The notes: generated by a model not told the origin, from the sequence alone. A stretch of DNA of 64,000 bases from CAVSUB01 sp963730995 (GCA_963730995.1 CAVSUB010000004.1:558001-622000), one strand, 5' to 3'; positions 35,505-44,515 are shown, counted from the stretch's first letter. Numbers and translations: made by a program.

Positions 35505-37274
35505 GTGTCCAGTTATCAGGTCCTCGCTCGGAAGTGGCGTCCGCAGCGCTTCGACGACGTCATCGGTCAGCGCGGCGTGACGCAGACGTTGCGCAATGCG
35601 ATCGCCGTCGGCCGCATCGCGCAGTCGTTCGTCTTCTCAGGGCCGCGCGGCGTTGGCAAGACCACCACCGCGCGCATCCTCGCGCGATGTCTCAACTGCG
35701 AGAAGGGCCCCACCGGCGACCCGTGCGGCCAGTGCGACGCCTGCGTCGAGATCGCGCAGGGCCGCGACATGGACGTGCTCGAGATTGACGCGGCCACGAA
35801 CACTCAGGTCGACAAGGTCCGCGAGGTGATCATCGCCGGCCTCGGGATGTCGCCCGTCCGCGACCGCTACAAGATCTTCATCATCGACGAGGTTCATCGA
35901 CTCTCTCCGCAGTCGTTCGACGCCCTCCTCAAGTCGATCGAAGAGCCGCCGCCACATGTCGTGTTCATGATGGCGACGACCGAGATCGAAAAGGTACCGC
36001 CCACCATCCAGTCGCGCTCCCAGGTCTTCGAGCTGAAGTCGATTGGCGTCAAGCCGATTGCGGATCAACTGCGCCGGATCTCGGACGCCGAGGGCATTCA
36101 GGTCGACGATGCCGCGTTGATGCTCGTGGCGCGCGCGGGCGACGGCAGCATGCGCGACGCGCAGAGCGCACTCGACCAGGTGATAGCCTTCGCGGGTCAG
36201 ACGATTGTCTCCGAGGATGTCGCGACGGTCCTCGGCCTCGTCCGGCGCGACGTCGTTCTGGATATCGCCGATGCGGTGGCGCGGGAGGATGCCGCGACGA
36301 CGTTTCTACTGGCCGGCCACGCGGTCGAATCCGGCTACGACCTGCGGCTCGTCATCCGCGAGCTGGCGCGCCTCACGCGAGACCTGCTCGTGGTTTCGAT
36401 CGACGCCTCACGGGTGAACGATCCGGAGATTGCGGCCGACGGCGAGGGCGAGCGGCTCCGCGCCCTGGCGACGCAGTTCTCGGCAGAGGATCTGATGCGC
36501 GCCTTCGAGGTCCTGACGAAAGCTGAAGTCGACATCCGCGCGTCGATGCAGCCGCGCTACCACCTCGAGATGGCGCTCCTTCGCTGGATTCACCTGCGGA
36601 GGCTCGTGCCCCTTTCGAACCTGATTCATGGCCTCGACGCCCAGGCGCCTGCGGCGCCACGCACCGCTCCACAGGTCGCGAGACCCGCCGCTGGCGAGCC
36701 TCGGCTCTCGGCACCGATCACGCCTCGTCCGGCGCCGGCGGCGGCGGGGAATGCAGCGACGGTCCGAGCTGTCGAGGCACGCCGGGAGCAGGGGAAGGCG
36801 ACCCCGTCGTCACCCGGGCTCATCGACAAGCCGCTGACGGTGCGAGCGCCGAACGAGCCAACACAGGGCACGCCAGCGGTGAGCGATCCAGCCGCCCTCA
36901 AGGCAGCCTTCCTCGCGGAAGTACAAAAGGCGAAGAAGTTCTTCTACGGAACGGTGATCGCCCAGGCGCATCACATCGACGTCGAACCCGATCGCATCGT
37001 CATCGCCTTTGCACCGCAGCACAAAGCACTGCGGGTGCAGGTCGATCCGGTCCGGCCGACGCTCGAAGACATTGCCTCGCGGCTGGCCGGCCGCCGCGTC
37101 GCCGTTGTCGCGACCGAGATTGCGTCGGCCGAACAGCCGGCGGAAGGGAAGCCGGGCGAACCCGTCGGTCAGGACCGGCAATCGCAGCTGCGTCAGCAGG
37201 CGCTCGCCGACAAGAGCGTTCAGGCGCTGCTGGACGTCTTCGGAACCGAAATCAAGGAAGTCGAAGAACGCTGA
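35505..37274 (+). CDS. dnaX: DNA polymerase III subunit gamma/tau
   Basis: The 589-residue clamp-loader ATPase starts at the GTG at 35505 (VSSYQVLARKWRPQRFDDVI). It has Walker A GPRGVGKTT, a four-Cys zinc module CLNCEKGPTGDPCGQCDAC, Walker B IIDEVHRLS, and domain III through about residue 370, then a Pro/Ala-rich linker and a C-terminal tau-like domain. The sensor-1 'SRC' motif of most family members reads SRS. It loads the beta clamp in the replisome. It follows the SRP RNA by 59 bases. Confidence 0.95.
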   Translation: MSSYQVLARKWRPQRFDDVIGQRGVTQTLRNAIAVGRIAQSFVFSGPRGVGKTTTARILARCLNCEKGPTGDPCGQCDACVEIAQGRDMDVLEIDAATNTQVDKVREVIIAGLGMSPVRDRYKIFIIDEVHRLSPQSFDALLKSIEEPPPHVVFMMATTEIEKVPPTIQSRSQVFELKSIGVKPIADQLRRISDAEGIQVDDAALMLVARAGDGSMRDAQSALDQVIAFAGQTIVSEDVATVLGLVRRDVVLDIADAVAREDAATTFLLAGHAVESGYDLRLVIRELARLTRDLLVVSIDASRVNDPEIAADGEGERLRALATQFSAEDLMRAFEVLTKAEVDIRASMQPRYHLEMALLRWIHLRRLVPLSNLIHGLDAQAPAAPRTAPQVARPAAGEPRLSAPITPRPAPAAAGNAATVRAVEARREQGKATPSSPGLIDKPLTVRAPNEPTQGTPAVSDPAALKAAFLAEVQKAKKFFYGTVIAQAHHIDVEPDRIVIAFAPQHKALRVQVDPVRPTLEDIASRLAGRRVAVVATEIASAEQPAEGKPGEPVGQDRQSQLRQQALADKSVQALLDVFGTEIKEVEER

Positions 37275-37318
37275 TTCGGGTGTGGGCGGTGTGGCCGCCT
37301 GAGCGATAAGGATCACGA

Positions 37319-37618
37319 ATGAACATCCAGCAGATGATGAAACAGGCCCAGCAGATGCAGGAACGCATGCAGAAGCAGATGGCCGACATGCGGATCGAGG
37401 CGACGGCCGGCGGTGGCATGGTCACCGTGGTGATGAACGGATCGAAGCAGGTGCTCTCGCTGAAGATCGATCCGGAAGCCGTCTCGAAAGACGATGTGGA
37501 GATGCTTCAGGACCTGATTCTCGCGGCGATCAACGACGCGCAGCGCAAGGCCGACGAGGCGATGTCGCAGCAAATGAGCGGCATGATGGGCGGTATGAAG
37601 ATCCCAGGCCTGTTCTGA
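37319..37618 (+). CDS. ebfC: YbaB/EbfC family nucleoid-associated protein
   Basis: The 99-residue protein begins with a Met/Gln-rich helix (IQQMMKQAQQMQERMQKQM) followed by the conserved VTVVMNGSKQVLSLKIDPEA and a second helix. Family members are dimeric, bind DNA and are encoded between dnaX and recR, as here. Its TGA overlaps the recR ATG by one base (TGATG). Confidence 0.95.
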   Translation: MNIQQMMKQAQQMQERMQKQMADMRIEATAGGGMVTVVMNGSKQVLSLKIDPEAVSKDDVEMLQDLILAAINDAQRKADEAMSQQMSGMMGGMKIPGLF

Positions 37619-38214
37619 TGTCGCGTCCTGATCCGCTGGGCAGGCTGATCGAGCAGCTGCAGCGCCTGCCGGGCATCGGGGCGAAAAGCGCGCAGCGGCT
37701 CGCCTTTCACATCCTCAAGACCCCGCGCGAGGAGGTCGAGCGTCTCTCCGACGCGATGCGGGAGGTCAAGGATCGCGTCAGCTACTGCTCGATCTGCAGC
37801 AACATCACCGACGCCGATCCCTGCTACTACTGCACGCACCCGTCGCGCGACCACCGCATCATTTGCGTCGTCGAGGAACCGGAAAACGTGACGGCGGTGG
37901 AGAAGACGCGCGACTTCAGGGGCGTCTATCACGTATTGATGGGCGCGCTGTCGCCTCTGCACGGCGTCGGCCCGGACGACTTGAAGATCAGGGGATTGCT
38001 GACGCGAGTCGCCGCCGGCGGCGTCGAGGAAGTCATCCTCGCGACAAATCCCAATGTCGAAGGGGAAGCGACCGCGATCTATCTGGCGAAGCTGCTGAAG
38101 CCCCTGGGCGTGCGCGTGACGCGTATCGCGATGGGCGTGCCCGTGGGCAGCGACCTCGAATATGCGGACGAGGTCACGATGCACAAGGCGATGGAGGGAC
38201 GGAGGGAGATCTAG
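37618..38214 (+). CDS. recR: recombination protein RecR
   Basis: The 198-residue protein has the helix-hairpin-helix RLPGIGAKSAQRLAFHIL, a four-Cys zinc finger (CSICSNITDADPCYYC), and a Toprim domain (IICVVEEPENVTAVEKT ... EEVILATNPNVEGEATAIYL). It works with RecF/RecO to load RecA at gaps. Length matches the family (about 200). It is translationally coupled to ebfC. Confidence 0.96.
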   Translation: MSRPDPLGRLIEQLQRLPGIGAKSAQRLAFHILKTPREEVERLSDAMREVKDRVSYCSICSNITDADPCYYCTHPSRDHRIICVVEEPENVTAVEKTRDFRGVYHVLMGALSPLHGVGPDDLKIRGLLTRVAAGGVEEVILATNPNVEGEATAIYLAKLLKPLGVRVTRIAMGVPVGSDLEYADEVTMHKAMEGRREI

Positions 38215-38223
38215 ACGGGACTC

Positions 38224-38425
38224 GGGATCCGGGATCAGGGATCAGGGATGCGGGAGAATCTCCCGTTGGATACATCGACAGAGTCCGCATTTTTACAGCC
38301 GCGGGGCCCCACCCCCGCGGCCACTCGGCGCTCGCTTCGCTCGAACCTGGTTACCGGCGACAGCCTGCTTTCAGTTGGGATTTCGAAGCTCTTACGGATC
38401 CCTGATCACTGATCCCCGATCCCGA
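38224..38425. repeat. GGGATCA heptamer arrays flanking a GC-rich gap
   Basis: GGGATCC, GGGATCA, GGGATCA, GGGATGC run from 38224. The complementary units GGATCCC, TGATCAC, TGATCCC, CGATCCC occupy about 38396-38424. Between them lies a CCGCGGGG...CCCCGCGG hairpin (about 38299-38321) and no gene. recR ends at 38214 and the next gene, on the minus strand, ends at 38431, so this is a convergent-terminator position. Confidence 0.7.
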
Positions 38426-38430
38426 CATTA

Positions 38431-40743
38431 TCAGGCAGCTACCGCCTCCTCGTCCCCGAGCAGGTGTCGCAGCTTCAATACCAGGCTCACCCAGTAGATG
38501 TTCGCGCCGATCGCGGCCAGCACGACGATCCCCGGCAGCGCGTAGATCAGGGCGAACGCCATGATGCCGTAAGGCATGGCTGCGCGCGTGGCGACGAACG
38601 AGATCTTCCAGATGAGGCGTGACCAGCGTGTCGGCTCGGTCCTGAAGCGCGCCTTGGCGATCGCGTGGAGCCGCTCCGGCTGACCGGCGGTCAGGCGGCT
38701 GCGCAGGTAGATGAGCAGCCCGAACGTGAGGACCATACCTGCCAGCGCTGTCCCGCCGAGCCAGTAGAAAATCGCCCACTGGGTCTGTCGAACGGCGCCG
38801 ATCGTGAGCCCGACGAAAATCGCGAGGTAGTAGGAGTAGTCGCCGACGGTCTCGATCCAGCATCCCAGCGCCGACTCCTGATATTTCAACCGGGCGATCT
38901 CGCCATCGCACCCGTCCAGGACGCTGGCGGCAAGCGACAGGAACCCGCCCAGGACGCCCGTCCAGTAGTGCCCGATGCTGAAGAGCCATGCCGCATAGAA
39001 CCCGATCGCGACGAGGATGACGGAGAGCTGGTTGGCCGTGAGCGGCGTCGGGATCAGCGTGATGCTGATTGGCAGCGAGATCCGGCGGTTGAAGCGTGCG
39101 ACCCTGGCGTCGGTGTCCTTGTAGCTCGCGCGCCGGATCGTCTGTTCCGCCTCGCCGAGCTCGCCATCCGTCGTGATGCGCAGCGCCAGCCTGGCGCGAC
39201 CTGCCGCGACGTCCAGACCGGATGGCAGCGGCAGCGCACGAGTGCGCCTCTCGCGCAGTTCGGCAAGGATCCGCTCGCGATCGATCGCGACGGCCGCAGG
39301 TACGCGCAACACGCCGCTTTCGGGCCACTCAACTCCGGCCGGCACGTCGACCACGGCGTCGTTTCCACCATGCACGGGCACCGCGCGAGCGGCAGAGAGA
39401 AGGGCATGCGCCACGATGGTTCCGGGGCCAACGACAGAAACGGGCTCGGACGCGTCGAGCGCGCGAACGGCGGCCTGCCACTCGTCTTCATTCGTCGCCA
39501 CGGTGACGCGCCCGCCGAGGTCGCGGACGATCTTGCGCAGCCGTCTGGTCTCGCTCGAGCGGCACTCATTGGAGCTTGGCGCCCACGCCACGATTCGCGC
39601 ATAGCCCGCCTTGAGGGACGCGCGTAGCACGCGCTCCGCCAGCGCCAGTCCCGCAAGCCGCGCCGACGGTTTCACCACGACGTCGTCGTCCTGCGGGAAA
39701 TAGAAGATCGTCGGATGGCGGTTCGAGCGCTTGTCGATGCCGTTGCTGGCGTCGGCGGTGATCTCCGTTCGTCGCGCACGCGGATAGATCGCAAGGCCGA
39801 GACCCGCCCAGAACAGGCCTCGCAAGCGTCGTGCGAGAGCGAGTGCGGCTCCGCCGCCCGCAGCGCCGACCGCGGCGGCAGCCGCGAGGCTCGAGGCTTC
39901 CAGCGCTCCAAGGTTGGCAGGGATGAAGGCCGATCCAAAGCTGGCGACCCGGGAGAATGTCTCCACCGCCAGCGCGCCGTTCAGCGTGATCGGCGTCGCC
40001 GTCGACCTCAGAATGACCCAGCACTCGAGCGCCATGCAGACGTACGCGCCGACGGTCGCGACGAGGAGAATCGCGAGGCGTTTCGGATTGCCGCGCACAA
40101 GTTCGAGCGTCTGGCGCTCAACGGCGGAGACGAATCGCGAAATCCTCCGCGACGACCACTGCGTACCCATCGTTTCGTCGAAGCGTCGAACCCAGGATTG
40201 AAAGTACGTGCCGTGGCCCGATACGACGATGGCGGTCATGACCGCGATGAGCCCGCCGGTAATCGCGAACGCACGGAAGACGCGGAACCAGACGGGCGTG
40301 AGCGGCAAGCCGATCAGCGCCAGCACAGATCCCACGCCGACGATGATCGTGGTGCCGACGAGATAGGCGAGGCGCTCGAGGGCGACAGCAGCCGTGGCTT
40401 CGCGCGGATCGATGGAGTCGGCGAGCAGCACGACCTTGAGCGGCTCACCGGCGATTCCGCGCAGCGTCAGATAGCTGAAAGCCTCCGCCGCCAGGCGCAC
40501 CCGCGCGAGTCGCAGGAAGCTGACCTTCAGCGGTCTCGGAAAGCACCAGGCCCACGCCCAGGTGCGCACGAGATGCCAGAGCCCGCTGACGACGAGTACG
40601 AGCGGGAGGGCGATGCCGAGCTGACGGATCGTTCCGACGGCGAGCCTGAAGTTGATGTAGTAGAGGGTGACGAAGAAGAGAATGACGCCGATGCCGAGCG
40701 CGCCCCAGCGGACGAATCTCCTCTTCGCAGGCTCCGCGCTCAT
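38431..40743 (-). CDS. flippase / nucleotidyltransferase-like / CDP-alcohol phosphotransferase fusion
   Basis: This 770-residue membrane protein has three parts. Residues 1-320 are an AglD/LPG-synthase-type flippase (FPRPLKVSFLRLARVRLAAE, YLTLRGIAGEPLKVVLLADS). Residues about 345-540 resemble a degenerate nucleotidyltransferase (ARLAGLALAERVLRASLKAG). Residues about 545-770 are a CDP-alcohol phosphotransferase with D610-G-C-D613-G-E-I-A-R618 and G627...E631...D635; the third Asp of the usual motif is Glu. The junction YKDTDARVARFNRRISLPIS matches inositol-phosphate cytidylyltransferase/DIPP-synthase fusions. GGAGGCGGT precedes the ATG at 40743, which overlaps the stop of the upstream cytidylyltransferase gene. 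Likely role: synthesis and flipping of a CDP-derived polar lipid head group. Confidence 0.8.
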   Translation of the reverse strand: MSAEPAKRRFVRWGALGIGVILFFVTLYYINFRLAVGTIRQLGIALPLVLVVSGLWHLVRTWAWAWCFPRPLKVSFLRLARVRLAAEAFSYLTLRGIAGEPLKVVLLADSIDPREATAAVALERLAYLVGTTIIVGVGSVLALIGLPLTPVWFRVFRAFAITGGLIAVMTAIVVSGHGTYFQSWVRRFDETMGTQWSSRRISRFVSAVERQTLELVRGNPKRLAILLVATVGAYVCMALECWVILRSTATPITLNGALAVETFSRVASFGSAFIPANLGALEASSLAAAAAVGAAGGGAALALARRLRGLFWAGLGLAIYPRARRTEITADASNGIDKRSNRHPTIFYFPQDDDVVVKPSARLAGLALAERVLRASLKAGYARIVAWAPSSNECRSSETRRLRKIVRDLGGRVTVATNEDEWQAAVRALDASEPVSVVGPGTIVAHALLSAARAVPVHGGNDAVVDVPAGVEWPESGVLRVPAAVAIDRERILAELRERRTRALPLPSGLDVAAGRARLALRITTDGELGEAEQTIRRASYKDTDARVARFNRRISLPISITLIPTPLTANQLSVILVAIGFYAAWLFSIGHYWTGVLGGFLSLAASVLDGCDGEIARLKYQESALGCWIETVGDYSYYLAIFVGLTIGAVRQTQWAIFYWLGGTALAGMVLTFGLLIYLRSRLTAGQPERLHAIAKARFRTEPTRWSRLIWKISFVATRAAMPYGIMAFALIYALPGIVVLAAIGANIYWVSLVLKLRHLLGDEEAVAA

Positions 40744-41552
40744 ACCGCCTCCGCCTGCCCACTCCAGCGCGCACACAACGCGCGCCGGGGGGCCCGGCGC
40801 GATGTCGTCAGCTGGGACTCGGCAGTCTCGAGGTCGGCCACGGTGTCGATGTCGAACCACGCCGCGCCGGCAACGTCGACCGCACGCATGGCGCCGCGCT
40901 GGGCCAGCCTGCGGATGCCGGCGCTGAGTGTCGTGTCGGCCTCGGCGACGGCGGAGTCCAGCGCGGGGAACAGTGATGGATCGCAGACGAACAGGCCGGT
41001 GTCGAGCGCGTCGTATCGGCCGAGCTCCTTGCCGATTGCCGTGATGCGATTTCCGGACAGCCGAACTTTTGTCGCTTCCGCGGCCAGGTCTGGATCGGCG
41101 AGCGAAGAGTCGACGGCGAGCAGCGACTCACCAGGCTGCGCCGGCGTGCGGAGCAGCCTCGAGAGCACCGATGCGTCGAACAGGTGGTCCCCCATCAGAA
41201 GCGCGAAGCGCCGATCCCGGAGAGTTCTGCGCGCAGCGAGAACCGACAGCCCGTTCTCCAGCTGCCAGTCGGGATTGTAGAGAAAGTTCACGAGGGCGCC
41301 GGCCGGGACATTGGCTTCGACGAGGGCGCGCAACGTGCGCGCGCGGTAGCCGAGCACGATGTGAAACGTGTGGATCCCTGCCTCGCGCGCCGTGTGCAGC
41401 GTTCGAAGTATCAGCGGCTGGCCCAGAACAGGCTGCAGGAGCTTTGATTCAGACGATCCGTTCTTGAAGCGATCTCCGTTGCCGGCGGCGAGCACAAGCG
41501 CGTCTCGAACGGTTCGGGTGGCGGCTGCCGGGATATGCGGGATGACGTTCAC
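40740..41552 (-). CDS. sugar/inositol-phosphate nucleotidyltransferase
   Basis: The 270-residue cytoplasmic protein has the nucleotide-binding start DALVLAAGNGDRF (residues about 17-29), a Lys in SKLLQPVLGQPLI, the metal Asp in LLMGDHLFD, and ALDTGLFVCDPSLF, as in inositol-1-phosphate cytidylyltransferase and related enzymes. GTG at 41552 has GAGG 5 nt upstream. Its stop overlaps the next ATG (ATGA), so it is coupled to the fusion protein that carries the matching CDP-alcohol phosphotransferase. CTP and an inositol- or polyol-phosphate are the likely substrates. Confidence 0.8.
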   Translation of the reverse strand: MNVIPHIPAAATRTVRDALVLAAGNGDRFKNGSSESKLLQPVLGQPLILRTLHTAREAGIHTFHIVLGYRARTLRALVEANVPAGALVNFLYNPDWQLENGLSVLAARRTLRDRRFALLMGDHLFDASVLSRLLRTPAQPGESLLAVDSSLADPDLAAEATKVRLSGNRITAIGKELGRYDALDTGLFVCDPSLFPALDSAVAEADTTLSAGIRRLAQRGAMRAVDVAGAAWFDIDTVADLETAESQLTTSRRAPRRALCARWSGQAEAV

Positions 41553-41907
41553 GGTGACCTCGTCTTGGCGATCGCACGCAGGAGCGAGGTCGGATACCGC
41601 CCCGAACGTTGCAGTCCTGTTGAACGAAACTGACGGGCCGGCACGCGCCGCAACCCTCCTCAAAGCAATTGGACGCGCGGCATGCTTGTAAGGGTGCAGC
41701 GAAGCCCGCGTAGGGCGGAGCGACACAAGCAGAGCCGCTGTCGACCTGCGGCACTATCGAGGGCGTAGAAACGCTGCGCCGAGGCTCACACCGGCGACGA
41801 AAGTGGGGATGCAACAGTGTGGCCGGTAGGTCGTCGTCCTCGACGAGACAACACGTGGGGCTACGAAGCAGTCGGACGGGAAGCGCTCAGCTGTCGGCCA
41901 GCCTGTT
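41553..41907. other. gene-free spacer within the lipid cluster
   Basis: No ORF here shows family features or a convincing start. It separates the upstream flippase from the nucleotidyltransferase gene and may hold a promoter, which I cannot place with confidence. Confidence 0.5.
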
Positions 41908-42939
41908 CTATTCGGGCGTTCGATTCAGCTGCGGATCTGCGAGCACGCTCGTGGCGCTGAGTCCGCGTCTGACCAGCAGCAGGGTCCCGATTCCGGTCCA
42001 GCAGATCATCCGCACTTTCCGCACGAGGCCGAGCGTCGTCCCGAGTGTCGTCCCAAGTCCGAGGACGCCGGTGAGGAACGCCGTCCCGGCTTCGCTCACA
42101 CCCATTTGAAGCGGAACGAACTTGAAGACGACCGTCAGCAGCCGTCCGGCGGCTTCGACAATGAACGCGATGACCAGCGACGGCTGGGCGCCGAGCAGCC
42201 ACCAGAGCGTGATGTAGGCCTCGAGAACTCCAAGCGCGTGAAAGAGCAGTTCGGCGCCGACGATCGGGACCATCAGCGTGCCGCGCCGGCTGGCGAACGT
42301 GTAGATCTGGTCCTCGAGCGCGCGCACAGTCGCGATGCGCCGCTCGCTCGCGGATCCCGGAAGGACCGCGGCGAGCGTTCGGCTGACGACGGCGGGACGC
42401 ATCCACAGCAGAACGACCGCGAGTCCAAACGTCACGGCCACTCCCGCGATCGCGACCTCGCCAATCTCGCGCAACTGCCAGGGAATGTCGAAGACGAAGA
42501 GGAGCGCCGCCATTCCCGCTGCGATCATCGCGGCCACCGACAGCGTGTAGAGCACGTTCTCGATCGCGAGTGCGGTCACCGCGGGACCAAGCGGGACTCC
42601 GCGCCGTACGAATGCCGCCTTGGCGGGCTCGCTCGCGAGCGGTCCGAGCGGCAGGAGATTCCCCAGCGCATCGCCGGCGACAACGGCGCCGAAGGCTTCA
42701 CTGAAGCGCAGACGATAAGGCGGTTCGATCGAGAGCATCCACGCCACCGCGCGAAGCGCGAACCGTACACCGCCGAGCAGCACGATCCAGGCGAGCCCCC
42801 AGCCGACCTGCGCGAAGCCGGCACGGATGTCGTCGATGCCGATCCGGCGAACCCACCACACCAACAGCAGCACGCCGCCGACGGTCGTGAGCGCACCAAC
42901 CGCCGTGAGCGGGCGTCCCGGGCGCTGGTCGGCCATCAC
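41908..42939 (-). CDS. AglD/LPG-synthase-type flippase-like membrane protein
   Basis: The 343-residue protein has about eight membrane helices and the UPF0104 hallmarks LRFSEAFGAVVAGDALGNLL-PLGPLASEPAKAAF and LTVVFKFVPLQMGVSEAGTAF. Relatives include the flippase domain of MprF and AglD. It is the first minus-strand gene of the lipid cluster, so the cluster contains two flippase-type domains, one free and one fused. The ATG pair at 42939/42936 leaves two possible starts three bases apart. Confidence 0.82.
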   Translation of the reverse strand: MMADQRPGRPLTAVGALTTVGGVLLLVWWVRRIGIDDIRAGFAQVGWGLAWIVLLGGVRFALRAVAWMLSIEPPYRLRFSEAFGAVVAGDALGNLLPLGPLASEPAKAAFVRRGVPLGPAVTALAIENVLYTLSVAAMIAAGMAALLFVFDIPWQLREIGEVAIAGVAVTFGLAVVLLWMRPAVVSRTLAAVLPGSASERRIATVRALEDQIYTFASRRGTLMVPIVGAELLFHALGVLEAYITLWWLLGAQPSLVIAFIVEAAGRLLTVVFKFVPLQMGVSEAGTAFLTGVLGLGTTLGTTLGLVRKVRMICWTGIGTLLLVRRGLSATSVLADPQLNRTPE

Positions 42940-43036
42940 GCCATCATATAGTCGGCGGGTCTGGTCGAGTGTAGAGGTCTGTGGAGGTCCCGCTGCGGTT
43001 CGTGGTGGTTCGCGTGCGAGATTCCGCGAAGTACGC

Positions 43037-43243
43037 TCAGCGCTTCTTCACTGTCTTGCGTGCGGCCGTCTTGCGCGCGGCCTTCTTGCGGGCCGTCTTC
43101 TCGGTCTTCGAAGTCTTCGCCAGGTCGGCGCGGTGGGCGCGCTCGTACGTCTGGATGTCCTTGAAGCGTCCGCCCGCGTCGCGGACGGCATAGAGCTTCT
43201 TGCCTTTGCTACTGCGATGAGTGGTGCGCCGGGCCTTCGCCAT
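43037..43243 (-). CDS. small Lys/Ala-rich histone H1-like protein
   Basis: The 68-residue protein is strongly basic. The N-terminal MAKARRTTHRSSKGKKLYAV-RDAGGRFKDIQTYERAH is followed by a tail of KTARKKAARKTAARKTVKKR, the pattern of bacterial H1-like DNA-binding tails. AGGTTCC-type sequence precedes the ATG. Function inferred: nucleoid compaction or nucleic-acid binding. Low complexity limits certainty, but the front half is not repetitive. Confidence 0.7.
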   Translation of the reverse strand: MAKARRTTHRSSKGKKLYAVRDAGGRFKDIQTYERAHRADLAKTSKTEKTARKKAARKTAARKTVKKR

Positions 43244-43327
43244 GGAACCTCCAGATCGCCCGCATCATGCACGATTTGGTAGTGCGGGCGCAACCGCCCG
43301 TATCGCGCCATCATATAATCGGCGGCT

Positions 43328-43942
43328 ATGCTCCCCGCGTCGCTTCAGACCCCCGCCGCGATCGTGCTCGTGGCCGGCGGCCTGTTGTCCTGCTTCGCCG
43401 GCCACCGGGTTTTCCGTGTCGTGCTCGGGATTTACGGCTTCATTCTGGGTGCGCTGCTGGCCAGCTCGTTCATGGGCGCCGAGCAGACGCTCTGGATGAT
43501 CGTGGCGGCGTTGGCAGGCGGACTCGCGGGATCGGTGATCCTGATCCTGGCGTATTTCGTCGGCGTTGCGCTCATCGGTGCCGGCGTCGGCGCGCTCACG
43601 GCGAACGTCGCCTGGGCGGCCTTCGGCCGCGAGCCAGGAATGTGGGCGGTCATTCTGCTGGCGATCGCGGGCGCGCTCGCAGCGCTCGCGCTTCAGCGCT
43701 ACGTGATCATTCTCTCGACCGCGTTCGGCGGAGCGTGGACGGCGATCGTCGGCGGCCTCGCGCTCGCAGGCGATCGCGTGGCAAATCAGGCGGCGTCGAA
43801 AAACGACGTCTGGTTGGCGTATCCCTTGAATCCGGCACCCGGGCAGCGCTGGGTGCTTCTCGTCTGGTTCGTGATGGGGTTGATCGGCGCGTTCGTTCAG
43901 CTCGGCATCACGGCCAAAGGAGGCAAGCAGCGATCGGCGTAG
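43328..43942 (+). CDS. DUF4203-like multi-span membrane protein
   Basis: The 204-residue protein has about six or seven hydrophobic helices, including IVLVAGGLLSCFAGHRVFR, LAGGLAGSVILILAYFVGVA and WAVILLAIAGALAALALQRY, and a C-terminal LLVWFVMGLIGAFVQLG. This matches the TM7S3/DUF4203 type. No catalytic residues stand out. It is divergent from the histone-like gene and alone on its strand here. Confidence 0.7.
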   Translation: MLPASLQTPAAIVLVAGGLLSCFAGHRVFRVVLGIYGFILGALLASSFMGAEQTLWMIVAALAGGLAGSVILILAYFVGVALIGAGVGALTANVAWAAFGREPGMWAVILLAIAGALAALALQRYVIILSTAFGGAWTAIVGGLALAGDRVANQAASKNDVWLAYPLNPAPGQRWVLLVWFVMGLIGAFVQLGITAKGGKQRSA

Positions 43943-43987
43943 ACGTTGAGAGCGCGCCAAGGGCGCGGAGGGCAGGTCCGGCCCGCT

Positions 43988-44056
43988 TCCGCCGCGAAGC
44001 GGCTTCGGCGAGGTCTCGCCGGAGCGCTATGCGCGAAGGCAGGGGCGAAGCCCCCG
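43988..44056. repeat. GGCTTCGGCGAG repeat, copy on the left of ohr/osmC
   Basis: The core GGCTTCGGCGAG-G-TCTCGCCGGAGCGCT-AT-GCGCGAAGGC is followed by GGGGCGAAGCCCCC. It matches the reverse complement of 44531-44590 over about 55 positions. The CGGCGAG/CTCGCCG core forms its own hairpin. Confidence 0.75.
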
Positions 44057-44074
44057 GTTAAACACGGAGATTGA

Positions 44075-44515
44075 ATGGCGACATTTTCGCGGCATGCCGA
44101 TGTGGAGTGGACTGGCTCGATCATGGAAGGCAAGGGGCAGGTCAAGGCCGGAAGCGGCGCGTTCGCGCTGCCGGTGACGTTCCCCGCGCGCATCGGCGAG
44201 CCGGCCGGGCACACGAGCCCTGAAGAGCTCGTCGCGTCGGCGCACGCCGCCTGCTTTGCGATGGCGCTGAACGCCACCGTCGGCCGCAAGGGCGGTTCGA
44301 TTGGCAGAACGCTCATCACGGCCACCGTGACCGCTGACAAGGGCGAGTCCGGGATCAAGCTGACGACGTCGAAGCTGAAGGTCATCGCGGAGGGACTTCA
44401 GGGAATCGACAAGAGCGAGTTCGCGGCCGTCGCCAAGCAGGCGGAGGCCGGCTGTCCGATCTCGAACGCGCTTCGGGGGTCGATGCAGATCGAGCTCGAG
44501 ACGGAAGTCCGGTAG
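44075..44515 (+). CDS. OsmC/Ohr family peroxidase
   Basis: The 146-residue protein reduces organic hydroperoxides with two cysteines: the peroxidatic Cys in SAHAACFAMAL and the resolving Cys in EAGCPISNAL. The N-terminal MATFSRHADVEWTGSIMEGK and HTSPEELVASAHAACF match OsmC-type members. Cytoplasmic. It stands alone, bracketed by inverted copies of an intergenic repeat. Confidence 0.92.
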   Translation: MATFSRHADVEWTGSIMEGKGQVKAGSGAFALPVTFPARIGEPAGHTSPEELVASAHAACFAMALNATVGRKGGSIGRTLITATVTADKGESGIKLTTSKLKVIAEGLQGIDKSEFAAVAKQAEAGCPISNALRGSMQIELETEVR

